From Methylobacterium oryzae (GTDB taxonomy: Bacteria > Pseudomonadota > Alphaproteobacteria > Rhizobiales > Beijerinckiaceae): a stretch of 64,000 bases of DNA. The notes below the pieces were generated by a model. It had not been told where the DNA came from. It ran no database searches and was given only the letters and a program-made list of their open reading frames with translations. The position numbers were made by a program, and so were the translations under genes. The DNA lies in the NCBI RefSeq assembly GCF_021398735.1, contig NZ_CP090349.1, positions 4,731,001 to 4,795,000 of the forward strand, read 5' to 3'. Position 1 is the stretch's first letter. Every line of letters starts with the position of its first letter. Of the stretch, positions 1 through 8,915 are shown in pieces.

Positions 1-555
1 CCGGCGCTCGCCGGGATCGGCCTCATGGGCGGGGCGATGCTGCGCGACTTCGCCATCGTCGCCACCGCCTTCGAGGTGGACGTGATCGAGGCGCGGCGCG
101 CGGGCCTGCTGGGTGTCCTGGCGCTGGCGCTGGGCACGATCCTGCCGTTCATCGTCGGCACCCTGACCGCCGTGGCTTTCGGCTATCACGACGCGGTCTC
201 GATCACGACGATCGGCGCCGGGGCGATCACCTACATCGTCGGGCCCGTCACCGGCGCGGCGATCGGCGCGGATTCCACCGTGATGGCGCTGTCCATCGCC
301 ACCGGAGTGACCAAGGCGGTGATGGTGATGGTCGGAACGCCCCTGGTCGCCCGGCTGATCGGCCTCGACAACCCGCGCTCGGCCATGGCGTATGGCGGCC
401 TGATGGGTACGGTCAGCGGAGTCGCCGGGGGCCTCGCGGCGACGGATCCGAAGCTCGTCCCCTACGGCGCACTGACGGCGACGTTCCACACCGGCATCGG
501 TTGCCTCGTCGGACCGTCGATCCTGTTCCTGACGGTGCGGGCCCTGGTCGGCTGA
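1..555 (+). CDS. madM: Malonate transporter subunit MadM, 3' part (cut by window edge)
   Basis: The reading frame is open from base 1, so the gene starts outside the window; 184 C-terminal residues are visible. The fragment is very hydrophobic, with about five membrane segments, and has the glycine/alanine-rich pattern of MadM, including ITYIVGPVTGAAIG and a closing TATFHTGIGCLVGPSIL motif. In the known family MadL and MadM together form an inner-membrane sodium-dependent malonate carrier. A GntR/FCD regulator follows 122 bases downstream on the same strand, which fits a malonate-use locus. Family assignment is from recognised motifs, not a search; the missing N-terminus and madL cannot be checked here. 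Confidence 0.75.
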   Translation, partial: PALAGIGLMGGAMLRDFAIVATAFEVDVIEARRAGLLGVLALALGTILPFIVGTLTAVAFGYHDAVSITTIGAGAITYIVGPVTGAAIGADSTVMALSIATGVTKAVMVMVGTPLVARLIGLDNPRSAMAYGGLMGTVSGVAGGLAATDPKLVPYGALTATFHTGIGCLVGPSILFLTVRALVG

Positions 556-677
556 CGCGTCGGCTCACCGGCTTCCCGGCCGAACAGCGGATCCGCACGC
601 GCGGATTAGGGTATGGTCCCGCATCGTCTTCCCGAGGACGGGCAGGCGCCGCTCAGGGGACGATCGAGGAACGGCGG

Positions 678-1346
678 ATGCACGGCGACTTCCAGAAGAT
701 CGACAGCGGGCTGCTCTCGGACCGGATCCGCGACGCGCTCACCGACGCCATCGCGTCGGGGACGATCGCGGCCGGTACGGCCCTCGACGAGCAGAACCTC
801 GCCGATCGCTACGGCGCATCGCGCACGCCCGTCCGTGAGGCGCTGCGCCAGCTCGCGGCCTCGGGCCTCGTGGAGATCCGGCCCCGGCGGGGCGTGGTGG
901 TGGCGCGCCTGACGCCGCAGCGGATCGCCGACATGTTCGAGACGACCGCCGAGATCGAGGCGATGTGCGCCCGGCTGGCCACCTACCGGATGACGCCCCT
1001 CGAGCGCGGGGAGCTGATGGAGCTCCACGAGGAATCCGCCAAGGCGGTCGAGGCGGGCGACGTCGACGCCTACGACCGATTCAACCGCGCCTTCCACGAG
1101 GCACTCTACACGGCGACGCACAACGGCTTCATGGCCGAGCAGGCCCTGGCGATCCGCGAGCGGCTGGCCGCGTTCCGGCGCACGCAGCTCCGCCACGCCG
1201 ACCGGATCCGCCGCTCGCGGGAGGAGCACGGCGAGATCCTGTCGGCCATCGCAGAGGGGGACGGCGAGACGGCCGCCCGTCGCATGCGCGCCCACATGCT
1301 CAGGGCCGCGGCGGCGCTGGGGCGCTACATCGCCGAGACGGAGTGA
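678..1346 (+). CDS. GntR-family regulator, FCD (FadR) subfamily
   Basis: This 222-residue protein has an N-terminal winged helix (about residues 10-75, with the recognition region ASRTPVREALRQL) and an all-helical FCD ligand domain (about 80-215). The FCD metal/ligand residues are visible as an Asp in ADMFET and His residues in FNRAFHEALY, EEHGEIL and RAHMLRA. The ATG at 678 is preceded by GAGGA at 665-669. Its position just after madM suggests a malonate or related carboxylate responsive regulator, like MatR/MdcY-type GntR proteins beside malonate genes; the ligand is inferred from context only. Confidence 0.85.
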   Translation: MHGDFQKIDSGLLSDRIRDALTDAIASGTIAAGTALDEQNLADRYGASRTPVREALRQLAASGLVEIRPRRGVVVARLTPQRIADMFETTAEIEAMCARLATYRMTPLERGELMELHEESAKAVEAGDVDAYDRFNRAFHEALYTATHNGFMAEQALAIRERLAAFRRTQLRHADRIRRSREEHGEILSAIAEGDGETAARRMRAHMLRAAAALGRYIAETE

Positions 1347-1361
1347 CGGGCCGGCGCGGGT

Positions 1362-2246
1362 TCAGAGCCGCGCGACGGCGTCGCGCACCGTGGACCGGTA
1401 GGGCGTCGTCGGCCTGCCGATCAGCGCGCTCAGCTGACGCGTGTCGTCGTTGAGGGCGCCGCGGGCCGCGGCCGCGTCCGAGTCGGCGAGCAGCGCCGCG
1501 AAGTCCGCCGGCATCCCGGCGCCGACCAGCGCCGCGCGGTATTCGGCCTGCGGCAGATCGCGGTACGTGACCGGCTTGCCGGCGGCCGCAGCGATCGCCG
1601 CGGCGAACTCGGTCAGCGTGTAGGCCTCGTCGCCCGCCAGCTCGTAGACGCGGCCGCCCTGCCCGTCGCCGGTGAGAACCGCCGCCGCCGCCGCGGCGTA
1701 ATCCGCCCGCGCCGCCGAAGCGATCCGCGCGTCGCCCGCGCAGCCGAGGACGGCCCCATGGGCGAGCGCCGGCGCGATGCCGGCGGCGTAGTTCTCCGTG
1801 TACCAGCCGTTGCGCAACACCACGAACGGCACGCCGGAGGCTTCGAGCAGATGCTCGGTCCGACGATGCTCCTCGGCCAGGGCGAGGGCCGACGTGTCGG
1901 CGCGCAAAACACTCGTGTAAGCGATCAGGCCGGCACCGACCCGCTTGGCGCTGTCGATGACGTTGCGATGCTGCGCCACGCGCCGGCCGATCTCGCTGGA
2001 CGAGATCAGCAGGAGACGCTGGATGCCCTCGAGCGCCGCGTCCAGGCTCGTCGGGTCCGCGTAGTCGGCCCGTCGGACCGCGACGCCGAGGCTTCGCAGG
2101 CTCCGTGCAGCCTCGCCCTCGGTGTCGCGCGCGCCGGCCATCACCGCGCTGGCCGGTACGCGATGCAGAAGCGCCGCGACGACTTGGCGGCCGAGTTGGC
2201 CCGTGGCGCCGGTCACGAAGTAGGTCGGCTGACTGGTCGAGCTCAT
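1362..2246 (-). CDS. NAD(P)H:quinone oxidoreductase-like atypical SDR (QorB/YtfG type)
   Basis: This 294-residue protein begins with a Rossmann motif, FVTGATGQLGRQV, near residues 10-22, and has the NmrA/atypical-SDR pattern: LLLISSSEIGRRV mid-sequence, then a Tyr in YTSVLRADTS and FVVLRNGWYTENY. That arrangement matches the E. coli YtfG (QorB) family, which reduces quinones with NADPH. Its ATG has GAGGAG a few bases upstream. It is divergent from an HxlR regulator across 74 bases, the same pairing as E. coli ytfG/ytfH. An NmrA-like redox-sensor role is the alternative. Confidence 0.8.
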   Translation of the reverse strand: MSSTSQPTYFVTGATGQLGRQVVAALLHRVPASAVMAGARDTEGEAARSLRSLGVAVRRADYADPTSLDAALEGIQRLLLISSSEIGRRVAQHRNVIDSAKRVGAGLIAYTSVLRADTSALALAEEHRRTEHLLEASGVPFVVLRNGWYTENYAAGIAPALAHGAVLGCAGDARIASAARADYAAAAAAVLTGDGQGGRVYELAGDEAYTLTEFAAAIAAAAGKPVTYRDLPQAEYRAALVGAGMPADFAALLADSDAAAARGALNDDTRQLSALIGRPTTPYRSTVRDAVARL

Positions 2247-2277
2247 GCTGGCTCCTCATGGTTCAATATCGGAGCAA

Positions 2278-2294
2278 GGTCACTAGATGAGACC
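2278..2294. promoter_or_regulatory. Candidate operator in the divergent oxidoreductase/HxlR spacer
   Basis: The 74-base spacer between the two divergent starts contains an imperfect palindrome, GGTCACTAGATGAGACC, with GGTC/GACC arms. Its central position would let one bound HxlR dimer affect both genes. This is a weak, short symmetry found by eye. Autoregulation of such pairs is known for HxlR proteins, but binding here is inferred. Confidence 0.3.
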
Positions 2295-2320
2295 GTCAGC
2301 GCGGTGAAGGAGGCAGGATT

Positions 2321-2755
2321 TTGGGACCAGGTTACTCGAAGGAAACCGCGGTGCCGCTCGCCCGCGCCGAGCTGGCGGCCAAGTACGCGGCCTGGCAGGC
2401 CGGCACCCTCGATCCGGCGGCGTGCCCGGTGCGGGACGTGCTGGATCGGGTCGGCGACAAGTGGTCGATGCTGCTCCTCATCGCCCTGGCCGACGGGCCG
2501 CACCGGTTCAGCGCCCTCCTCCGGACGCTGCCCGACATCTCGAAGCGGATGCTGACGCAGACGCTCCGGGACCTGGAGCGGGACGGTTTCGTCGCGCGGA
2601 CGGTGTTCCCGACGAAGCCGCCCAGCGTCGAGTACCGGCTCACGGATCTCGGGGCCGCCTTGCTCGAGCCGCTGGCGCGCCTCGTGCAATGGGCGGAGGA
2701 GCGTCACGGCGCGATCCGGGCGGCGCGGACCCGGTTCGACGCAGCGCCCCTCTAG
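2321..2755 (+). CDS. HxlR-family winged-helix regulator (QorR/YtfH-like)
   Basis: The 144-residue protein carries the HxlR core: [19 protein letters not shown] (from residue 35), then a winged helix with [21 protein letters not shown] and VEYRLTDLG. It starts at TTG 2321, which has a full AAGGAGG (2307-2313) seven bases upstream; no ATG lies near the conserved N-terminus. Family members often repress a neighbouring oxidoreductase and respond to electrophiles or oxidants through the Cys just before the first helix, here Cys35. Divergent pairing with the quinone reductase suggests that target. Confidence 0.88.
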   Translation: MGPGYSKETAVPLARAELAAKYAAWQAGTLDPAACPVRDVLDRVGDKWSMLLLIALADGPHRFSALLRTLPDISKRMLTQTLRDLERDGFVARTVFPTKPPSVEYRLTDLGAALLEPLARLVQWAEERHGAIRAARTRFDAAPL

Positions 2756-2827
2756 GAGCGTCGCGCGCGGCCTGCCACGGCTTCTTGGGGACGTCGGACC
2801 TCGCGCTGTCCGCCCGCGCGAAGAGGG

Positions 2828-3199
2828 TCAGGCCCGCGGCGCCGATCCGCCGAGGGCGTCGGCGAGCCGCCCGATATGCTCGGCCGCCCGGCCGATCCCG
2901 AACGCCGCCCGCTCGGCATCGTCGACCCGCCCACGCTCGGCGGTCTCGGCGGCAGCGCGCAGCTCCGCGACGCTGCTCTCCAGCGACGCGATCCGCGACC
3001 GCAGCTCCGTGAGTTCGTCGGCGATGGTCAGCGCCGCCATGACCTGCAGGCGCATGTCGCCGATCTCGCCGAAGCTCTTGCGCATCTCGCCGATGCGCCC
3101 GTCGAGGAGGGCAGCGAGACCGGTGAGATGCGCCTCCTCACCCTCGCCGCAGGCCATGCGGTAGCTGCGGCCGTCGATGGTCACGTTGATCTGCGGCAA
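2828..3199 (-). CDS. zapA: Cell division protein ZapA
   Basis: ZapA binds FtsZ filaments and promotes their bundling at the division ring. The 123-residue protein has the typical short N-terminal head (VTIDGRSYRMACGEGEEAHL) followed by a long coiled coil, from about residue 60, rich in Leu, Glu and Ala. Length is slightly above the usual 100-110, from an Ala/Arg-rich tail. The start is TTG 3199 with GGAG-like bases upstream. A DUF4164 gene lies 42 bases upstream on the same strand, the usual alphaproteobacterial pair. The 6S RNA gene that often follows zapA is not evident here. Confidence 0.9.
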   Translation of the reverse strand: MPQINVTIDGRSYRMACGEGEEAHLTGLAALLDGRIGEMRKSFGEIGDMRLQVMAALTIADELTELRSRIASLESSVAELRAAAETAERGRVDDAERAAFGIGRAAEHIGRLADALGGSAPRA

Positions 3200-3241
3200 G
3201 GATCGCTCCGGTGGTCGCTCCGACAGGCTTGAGCGGTGGCG

Positions 3242-3526
3242 TCAGGCGCGTCCGAGCACATCCTGAACGGTCTCGATGGCCCGGTCGAGCCGGTGGCCGA
3301 CCTCCCCGGTCGTCGCCGAGACCGTGGCGAGGCGGGCGCTCGCCGCGTCCAGGGCGGCGGCGAGCCGGGCCCGGTCCTCGTCCATCAGGGCGAGTTCCGC
3401 GTCCCGGTCGTCGGGCTGCGCGTCGGTCTCGAGGTGATGCTGGACGACGGCGTCGAGGCGGTTGATCGCCGCTTCGAGCCGGTTGAGGGCGTCGTCGATG
3501 GAACGGGTCTCGGTCTCGTCGGCCAT
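3242..3526 (-). CDS. DUF4164 family coiled-coil protein
   Basis: This 94-residue acidic protein is almost entirely helical and rich in Asp, Glu, Ala and Leu, with a short N-terminal head and a heptad-like pattern (SIDDALNRLEAAINRLDAVV). DUF4164 proteins are typically found immediately upstream of zapA in Hyphomicrobiales, as here, which suggests a link to the division ring. No enzymatic motif is visible and the molecular role is unknown. It begins with ATG and is probably the first gene of a zapA operon. Confidence 0.8.
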   Translation of the reverse strand: MADETETRSIDDALNRLEAAINRLDAVVQHHLETDAQPDDRDAELALMDEDRARLAAALDAASARLATVSATTGEVGHRLDRAIETVQDVLGRA

Positions 3527-3976
3527 GGTTCTTCGTCTATCCCGACGCGAAGCTTTCCGTCGAATGCAGGCGAAATTCCAGCGCGAAAACGCGTTCGATC
3601 CCCGATCCGGTCGCTGATCGAATGGATCGTCGCGATCCCTGTTTATTGGTCGGTGGATCGAAGGTCTTTGTCACAGCCACGCGTTTGACAGGTCGAGGCT
3701 CCATGCTAGACAGCCGCGCGATCCCGAGAGGGACCGCGCGAGACATGCCGGAGGGCCGGTCCGCGACAGTTCCGAGGCCTCAGCCAGCACCGTCCGAATT
3801 GACGGTCACGGGCGTGGAAGCCCGGCCTCTCCCGGTCCGGTTCATCGCAGGTTCAAACCCGCCCGCCCAGATCCCGCCCGGCCCGGCCCGGACGGTATGG
3901 CGGGCCGCCGAGACCGCTCCGCGGACCGCCCCCCTGAGGTCCGGCGCGGCGAGCCGCATCAGGAAGGAGTCACGCC
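3527..3976. other. 450-base intergenic region between DUF4164 (minus) and gap (plus)
   Basis: This is the divergent control region for the zapA and gap transcripts. It has several lower-GC patches (around 3540-3700) and one good promoter candidate, listed separately. A run resembling a tRNA T-arm near 3850 does not fold into a tRNA. I found no convincing 6S RNA, and no open frame here looks like protein. Confidence 0.5.
3685..3712 (+). promoter_or_regulatory. Predicted sigma-70 promoter for gap
   Basis: A perfect -35 TTGACA (3685-3690) is followed after 16 bases by TAGACA (3707-3712), which has TGC directly before it as an extended -10. It would give a leader of roughly 260 bases before the gap start at 3977. 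The -10 is imperfect, so this is a reasonable but unproven call. Confidence 0.45.
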
Positions 3977-4981
3977 GTGACGAAGGTTGCCATCAACGGG
4001 TTCGGGCGCATCGGCCGCAACGTCCTGCGCGCGATCGCGGAAGCCGGCCGCAGCGACATCGAGGTCGTGGCGATCAACGATCTCGGCCCGGTGGAGACCA
4101 ACGCCCACCTGCTCCGCTACGATTCCGTGCACGGCCGCTTCCCCGGCGAGGTCGCGGTCGACGGCGAGTTCCTCGTGGTCAACGGCAAGCGCATCAAGGT
4201 CACGGCCGTGCGCAACCCGGCCGAGCTGCCGCACCGCGACCTCGGCGTCGACATCGCCCTGGAATGCACCGGCATCTTCACCTCGAAGGACAAGGCGAAG
4301 GCCCATCTCGACGCCGGCGCCAAGCGCGTTCTCGTCTCGGCCCCGGCCGACGGCGCCGACCTGACGGTGGTCTACGGCGTCAATCACGACAAGCTCACGG
4401 GCGAGCACCACGTGGTGTCGAACGCCTCCTGCACCACGAACTGCCTCGCCCCGGTGGCGAAGGTGCTGGACGAGGCCGTCGGCATCGAGCGCGGCTTCAT
4501 GACCACGATCCACTCCTACACCAACGACCAGCCCTCGCTGGACCAGATGCACAAGGATCTGTACCGGGCCCGCGCCGCGGCGCTCTCGATGATCCCGACC
4601 TCGACCGGCGCGGCCAAGGCCGTCGGCCTCGTGCTCCCGGAGCTCAAGGGCAAGCTCGACGGCACCGCGATCCGCGTGCCGACCCCGAACGTCTCGGCGG
4701 TCGACCTCGTGTTCACGGCCAAGCGCGCGACCACGGTCCAGGAGATCAACGACGCCATCAAGGCGGCCGCCTCCGGCCCACTCAAGGGCGTCCTCGGCGT
4801 CACCGACCGGCCGAACGTCTCGATCGACTTCAACCACGATCCGCACTCGTCGACCTTCCACCTCGACCAGACCAAGGTCATGGACGGCGTGCTGGTGCGC
4901 ATCCTGACCTGGTACGACAACGAGTGGGGCTTCTCGAACCGCATGGCCGACACGGCCGTGGCGATGGCCAAGCTCATCTGA
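3977..4981 (+). CDS. gap: Glyceraldehyde-3-phosphate dehydrogenase, type I
   Basis: It catalyses the NAD-dependent, reversible oxidation and phosphorylation of glyceraldehyde 3-phosphate in the cytoplasm. The 334-residue length is standard. The Rossmann motif [14 protein letters not shown] is at residues 6-19, the catalytic Cys152 sits in [12 protein letters not shown], and the phosphate-binding STGAAKAVG and C-terminal [11 protein letters not shown] motifs are intact. Start is GTG 3977 with AGGAAGGAG ending eight bases upstream. It opens a same-strand run with pgk and fba. In a methylotroph it would work mainly in gluconeogenesis from C1-derived triose. Confidence 0.96.
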   Translation: MTKVAINGFGRIGRNVLRAIAEAGRSDIEVVAINDLGPVETNAHLLRYDSVHGRFPGEVAVDGEFLVVNGKRIKVTAVRNPAELPHRDLGVDIALECTGIFTSKDKAKAHLDAGAKRVLVSAPADGADLTVVYGVNHDKLTGEHHVVSNASCTTNCLAPVAKVLDEAVGIERGFMTTIHSYTNDQPSLDQMHKDLYRARAAALSMIPTSTGAAKAVGLVLPELKGKLDGTAIRVPTPNVSAVDLVFTAKRATTVQEINDAIKAAASGPLKGVLGVTDRPNVSIDFNHDPHSSTFHLDQTKVMDGVLVRILTWYDNEWGFSNRMADTAVAMAKLI

Positions 4982-5070
4982 GCCGGACTTCAGCGGTCGC
5001 CGCCTCCCTTGAGGCCGGCGGCCGCACCTCTCTTCGGACGGCCTTTCTTCGAACCAGGGACTCTCCAGGG

Positions 5071-5565
5071 ATGACCGACGCTTCGCAGGGCACGTCGAGC
5101 GGGCCGGCTGCCGTGCCGCCCGCCCCCAGGCCGGCTCCGCCGCCGCCCACCACCCAGACCGCACCACCTCCCGTGGCGACCGCCGCGCCCGCCGCCTCCG
5201 CGCTCCCGTCCCACGCGCTCCCGGCCAACCAGCTCTTCGATCAGCTCGCGCGCATCGAGGACAAGTGCTCGCGCATCGAGGACAAGTACGCCCGCTCCGA
5301 GGCGCTGCTGTCCCGCGTCGAGGACAAGGTCGAGAACGCGGCGAACCGGATGAACGAGTCCGCCCGCCAGTCCGACCTCGCCGCGCTCCGCACGGAGATG
5401 CGCGGCCTCGCCGAGCGCACCCGGCGCCTGCCCGGGACCGGCGCCCTCGTCCTCACCGCCGTGATCACCGCCATCCTGACCGTGGTCCTGATGGTCGCCG
5501 TCCAGCGGCTCAACCTCGACCGCCTGCTGCCGCAGCGGGCCACCATCGGCACCACCGCGCAGTAA
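5071..5565 (+). CDS. Proline-rich, coiled-coil, single-pass membrane protein of unknown function
   Basis: This 164-residue protein lies between gap and pgk. Residues 1-50 are Pro/Ala/Thr-rich and probably disordered. A charged coiled coil follows, with an imperfect repeat (RIEDK, RIEDK, RVEDK) around residues 60-90. One strong hydrophobic segment near residues 125-150 ([20 protein letters not shown]) is followed by a short tail. Predicted topology is a cytoplasmic N-terminal rod on a membrane anchor. No family is recognised. GC-rich codon use matches its neighbours and it is co-directional with them, so it is likely a real gene. Confidence 0.7.
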   Translation: MTDASQGTSSGPAAVPPAPRPAPPPPTTQTAPPPVATAAPAASALPSHALPANQLFDQLARIEDKCSRIEDKYARSEALLSRVEDKVENAANRMNESARQSDLAALRTEMRGLAERTRRLPGTGALVLTAVITAILTVVLMVAVQRLNLDRLLPQRATIGTTAQ

Positions 5566-5599
5566 CCGCCCCGCCCCGAACAGGACCGCACCAGACCGC

Positions 5600-6802
5600 A
5601 TGAGCGCCTTCCGCACCCTCGACGATGCCGGCTCCCTCAAGGGCAAGCGGGTCCTCATGCGCGTCGACCTGAACGTGCCCATGGAGAACGGGCGGGTGAC
5701 CGACGCGACCCGCATCGAGCGTGTCGCGCCGACGATCCGCGAGGTCGCCGAGCAGGGTGCCAAGGTGATCCTGCTCGCCCATTTCGGCCGCCCGAAGGGC
5801 AAGCGCGAGCCGAAGGATTCGCTGGAGCCGGTGGTCCCCGCCCTCGGCGCGGCCCTCGGGCGCAGCGTCGCGTTCGCGGCGGACTGCGTCGGCGACGCGG
5901 CCGCGCAGGCGGTGGCGGCCCTGAAGGACGGCGATGTCCTCCTGCTCGAGAACACCCGCTACCACGCGGGCGAGGAGAAGAACGACGCGGCCTTCGCGGA
6001 CGCCCTGGCGGCGAACGGCGACGTCTACGTCAACGAGGCCTTCTCGGCGGCTCACCGCGCGCACGCCTCCACCGAGGGTCTGGCGCACCGGCTGCCGGCC
6101 TACGCGGGCCGCGAGATGCAGGCCGAACTCGACGCGCTGACCAAGGGCCTGGAATCGCCCCAGCGCCCGGTGATCGCGCTGGTCGGCGGTGCCAAGGTCT
6201 CCTCAAAGATCGACCTCCTCGAGAACCTCGTCGCCAAGGTCGACATGCTGGTGATCGGCGGCGGCATGGCCAACACCTTCCTGCACGCGCAGGGCAAGGC
6301 GGTGGGCAAGTCCCTCTGCGAGAAGGATCTCGCAGAGACCGCCACGCGCATCCTGGCGGCGGCCGAGAAGGCCGGCTGCCGGATCATCCTGCCGGTCGAT
6401 GCCGTCGCCGCGACCGAATTCAAGGCGCAGGCCCCGCACGAGACCGTGCCGGTCGATGCCGTGCCGGACGCGAGCATGATCCTCGACGCCGGTCCGCGCT
6501 CGGTCGCCGAGATCAACGCCGCCATCGACGGGGCAAAGACCCTGGTGTGGAACGGCCCGCTGGGCGCCTTCGAGCTCGCCCCGTTCGACGCCGCGACCGT
6601 GGCCGCCGCCAAGCACGCGGCGTCCCGGACCGAGGCCGGCCAGCTCGTCTCGGTGGCGGGCGGCGGCGACACGGTGGCCGCACTCAACCACGCCGGCGTG
6701 GCGCAGGACTTCACCTACGTCTCGACCGCCGGCGGTGCCTTCCTCGAGTGGCTGGAAGGCAAGGCCCTCCCGGGCGTCGAGGCGCTGCGGGCGAAGGGCT
6801 GA
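5600..6802 (+). CDS. pgk: Phosphoglycerate kinase
   Basis: Pgk transfers phosphate between 1,3-bisphosphoglycerate and ADP, next to GAPDH in central metabolism. The 400-residue length is normal. Visible motifs are the N-terminal substrate loop [19 protein letters not shown] (about residues 21-39), HFGRPKGK, the hinge-side [15 protein letters not shown], and the C-terminal [13 protein letters not shown] nucleotide loop. Start is ATG 5600. It follows the membrane-protein gene by 34 bases and probably shares the gap transcript. Confidence 0.96.
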   Translation: MSAFRTLDDAGSLKGKRVLMRVDLNVPMENGRVTDATRIERVAPTIREVAEQGAKVILLAHFGRPKGKREPKDSLEPVVPALGAALGRSVAFAADCVGDAAAQAVAALKDGDVLLLENTRYHAGEEKNDAAFADALAANGDVYVNEAFSAAHRAHASTEGLAHRLPAYAGREMQAELDALTKGLESPQRPVIALVGGAKVSSKIDLLENLVAKVDMLVIGGGMANTFLHAQGKAVGKSLCEKDLAETATRILAAAEKAGCRIILPVDAVAATEFKAQAPHETVPVDAVPDASMILDAGPRSVAEINAAIDGAKTLVWNGPLGAFELAPFDAATVAAAKHAASRTEAGQLVSVAGGGDTVAALNHAGVAQDFTYVSTAGGAFLEWLEGKALPGVEALRAKG

Positions 6803-6881
6803 GACGGCCGCCTTGCTCTCCTCCCCCTTCGACCGAGCCCTATCTACGGTACCGGCCTCCATCGGCTGGGGGGCCGAGTCG

Positions 6882-7116
6882 ATCGGTGACGACGTGGCGA
6901 ACGCGACCTTCGAGATCCTGAAGGGCATCCGGGCGCGTGGCGATGCCGGCTATGGCGGGCGGCTTCGACGCGCGTGTCAGCGCGATCGCGGAGGCCGTCG
7001 TAGCCCTGGAGAACCGGTCCGGGTGCCGATCATCCGCCGAAAGAATGCCCTGCGCCGCGTCGGAGATTGACCGAAAGCAAGGCACTCGGCAGAGCGACAC
7101 GATACAGCTCAGCTGA
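6882..7116 (+). pseudogene. Possible frameshifted remnant of a small coiled-coil protein
   Basis: In one frame the pgk-fba spacer encodes DDVANATFEILKGIRARGD, ending near 6950. In the next frame, from ATG 6952, it continues as FDARVSAIAEAVVALENR and stops at 7116. Joined, they read like the start of a small alphaproteobacterial helical protein with an EAVVALENR-type coiled coil. This would need one frameshift plus C-terminal decay. The evidence is composition and continuity of pattern only, so the call is tentative. Confidence 0.3.
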
Positions 7117-7179
7117 GGGCCTGACGGCAACTCCAGCGATCGGGCGGACGACGAAACGGGAAACGGGAAGACACGCACG

Positions 7180-8250
7180 ATGGCACGCATCACCCTCCGG
7201 CAGCTCCTCGATCACGCCGCTGAGTACGAGTACGGCGTGCCCGCCTTCAACCTGAACAACATGGAGCAGGGGCTCGCCATCATGGCGGCCGCCGACGCCA
7301 CCGACTCGCCGGTGATCCTCCAGGCGAGCCGCGGCGCCCGCGCGTACGCCAACGACGTCGTGCTCGCGAAGCTGATCGACGGCCTCGTCGAGATCTACCC
7401 GCACATCCCGGTCTGCATGCATCTCGACCACGGCAACAACGAAGCCACCTGCGCCACCGCCATTCAGTACGGCTTCACCTCGGTGATGATGGACGGCTCG
7501 CTGAAGGCCGACGGCAAGACCCCGGCCGATTACAACTACAACGTCGAGATCACCCGCAACGTCACCAAGATGGCCCATTGGGCCGGCGTCTCGGTCGAGG
7601 GCGAGCTGGGCGTGCTCGGCTCGCTGGAGAGCGGCCAGGGCGAGGCCGAGGACGGCCACGGCGCCGAGGGCACCCTCAGCCACGACCAGCTCCTGACCGA
7701 CCCGGACGAGGCGGTGAAGTTCGTCGAGGCGACCAAGGTGGACGCGCTGGCGGTCGCCATGGGCACGAGCCACGGCGCCTACAAGTTCACCCGCAAGCCC
7801 GACGGCGAGGTGCTGGCGATGAACGTGATCGAGGAGATTCACCGCCGCCTGCCGACGACCCACCTCGTCATGCACGGTTCCTCCTCGGTGCCGCAGGACC
7901 TACAGGACATCATCAACCAGTACGGCGGCCAGATGAAGCCGACCTGGGGCGTCCCGGTCGAGGAGATCCAGCGCGGCATCAAGCACGGTGTGCGCAAGAT
8001 CAACATCGACACCGATAACCGCATGGCGATGACCGGCCAGATCCGGAAGGTGCTCACCGAGAACCCCTCCGAGTTCGATCCGCGCAAGTACCTGAAGCCC
8101 GCCATGGAGGCGATGACGAAGCTCTGCAAGCAGCGCTTCGAGGAGTTCAACACCGCCGGGAAAGGCTCGAAGCTCCGCCCGATCTCCGTCGCCGAGATGG
8201 CCAAGCGCTACGCCAGCGGCGCCCTCGACCCGAAGATCGGCCCGCAGTAG
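7180..8250 (+). CDS. fba: Class II fructose-bisphosphate aldolase
   Basis: It is a zinc-dependent aldolase joining dihydroxyacetone phosphate and glyceraldehyde 3-phosphate. The 356-residue protein is of the Calvin-cycle subtype. Visible are the zinc/active-site HLDHGNN (about residue 87), [26 protein letters not shown], the second metal region GTSHGAYKF and HGSSSVPQD. Start is ATG 7180 after an A-rich GGGAAACGGGAAGAC leader that can act as a ribosome site. With gap and pgk it gives a short gluconeogenic series; the same enzyme could also act on sedoheptulose bisphosphate. Confidence 0.95.
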   Translation: MARITLRQLLDHAAEYEYGVPAFNLNNMEQGLAIMAAADATDSPVILQASRGARAYANDVVLAKLIDGLVEIYPHIPVCMHLDHGNNEATCATAIQYGFTSVMMDGSLKADGKTPADYNYNVEITRNVTKMAHWAGVSVEGELGVLGSLESGQGEAEDGHGAEGTLSHDQLLTDPDEAVKFVEATKVDALAVAMGTSHGAYKFTRKPDGEVLAMNVIEEIHRRLPTTHLVMHGSSSVPQDLQDIINQYGGQMKPTWGVPVEEIQRGIKHGVRKINIDTDNRMAMTGQIRKVLTENPSEFDPRKYLKPAMEAMTKLCKQRFEEFNTAGKGSKLRPISVAEMAKRYASGALDPKIGPQ

Positions 8251-8270
8251 GGCGCGGATTGTCGGCCGCG

Positions 8271-8915
8271 ATGAGCAACAGCGCCCGCCTCGCCCTGCTC
8301 GGACCGCACGGTCTCGACGCGGAGGGCATCGCGGACTTCGTGACGGTCCTGAAGGCCGCCTGCGAAGCCGGCGATGTCGCCGCCGTGATCCTGCGGCTCG
8401 CCGCCACCGACGAGCGCGGGCTGACGGCCCGCGTCAAGTCGGTCGCCCCGATTGTGCAGGAGCGCGGCGCGGCGCTGGTCGTCGCCTGCCCGGGCTTCGC
8501 CGGTGACCTCGCCACGGTGGCGATCCGCGGCGGGGCCGACGGCATCCACGTTGACAAGCCGCGCGACTTGAAGGACCTGCGCGGCCGGCTCCGGGACGGC
8601 CGCATTCTCGGCGCGGGCGGCCTCGAGACCAAGCACGGCGCGATGGAGGCCGGCGAGGCCGGCATCGACTACCTGATGTTCGGCGGCCTCTACCCGGACG
8701 GCGTCGCGCCCGAGGCGGAGACGGTCCGGGCCCGCGCCGCGTGGTGGGCCGAGATCTTCGAGACGCCCTGCATCGCGGTGGCCGCCGCCGCCGACGAGAT
8801 CGCGCCGCTCGCCGCGACGGGTGCGGAGTTCGTCGGCCTGGAGAGCGGCCTATGGCTGCAGGATTCGGGCGCGGTCGAGCGGGCCCAGCGCGCCGTCCGG
8901 GAGATCGAGGCGTGA
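8271..8915 (+). CDS. Thiamine-phosphate-synthase-like TIM-barrel protein (ThiE family paralogue)
   Basis: The 214-residue protein follows fba. It has the ThiE/TenI barrel pattern: a late strand GADGIHVDKPRDL (about residue 90) and a phosphate-side LGAGGLETKHGAMEAGEAG then IDYLMFGGLYPDG. Canonical ThiE residues around the pyrophosphate site are not clearly all present, so it may be a divergent paralogue rather than the main thiamine synthase. An upstream in-frame TTG at 8259 is an alternative start. Its stop overlaps the GTG start of the next gene, implying coupled translation. Confidence 0.7.
   Translation: MSNSARLALLGPHGLDAEGIADFVTVLKAACEAGDVAAVILRLAATDERGLTARVKSVAPIVQERGAALVVACPGFAGDLATVAIRGGADGIHVDKPRDLKDLRGRLRDGRILGAGGLETKHGAMEAGEAGIDYLMFGGLYPDGVAPEAETVRARAAWWAEIFETPCIAVAAAADEIAPLAATGAEFVGLESGLWLQDSGAVERAQRAVREIEA

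Noticed and set aside
2756..2827. 6S RNA expected next to zapA
   Set aside because: The gap after zapA is only about 70 bases and shows no 6S-like structure; the region upstream of DUF4164 also gave no convincing match. Only a covariance search could settle this.
3845..3875. tRNA T-arm-like string (GGTTCAAACCC)
   Set aside because: No acceptor, D or anticodon stems pair around it, and the stem flanking it is imperfect.
3622..5070. N-terminal extension and alternative frame through gap leading into the proline-rich protein
   Set aside because: The part before 5071 is the +2 shadow of gap. Protein-like sequence for the downstream product starts at ATG 5071.
7098..7113. Shared 14-base string CGATACAGCTCAGC also present near 29309
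   Set aside because: There are only two copies, with no symmetry and no shared context; chance or a trivial similarity is likely.
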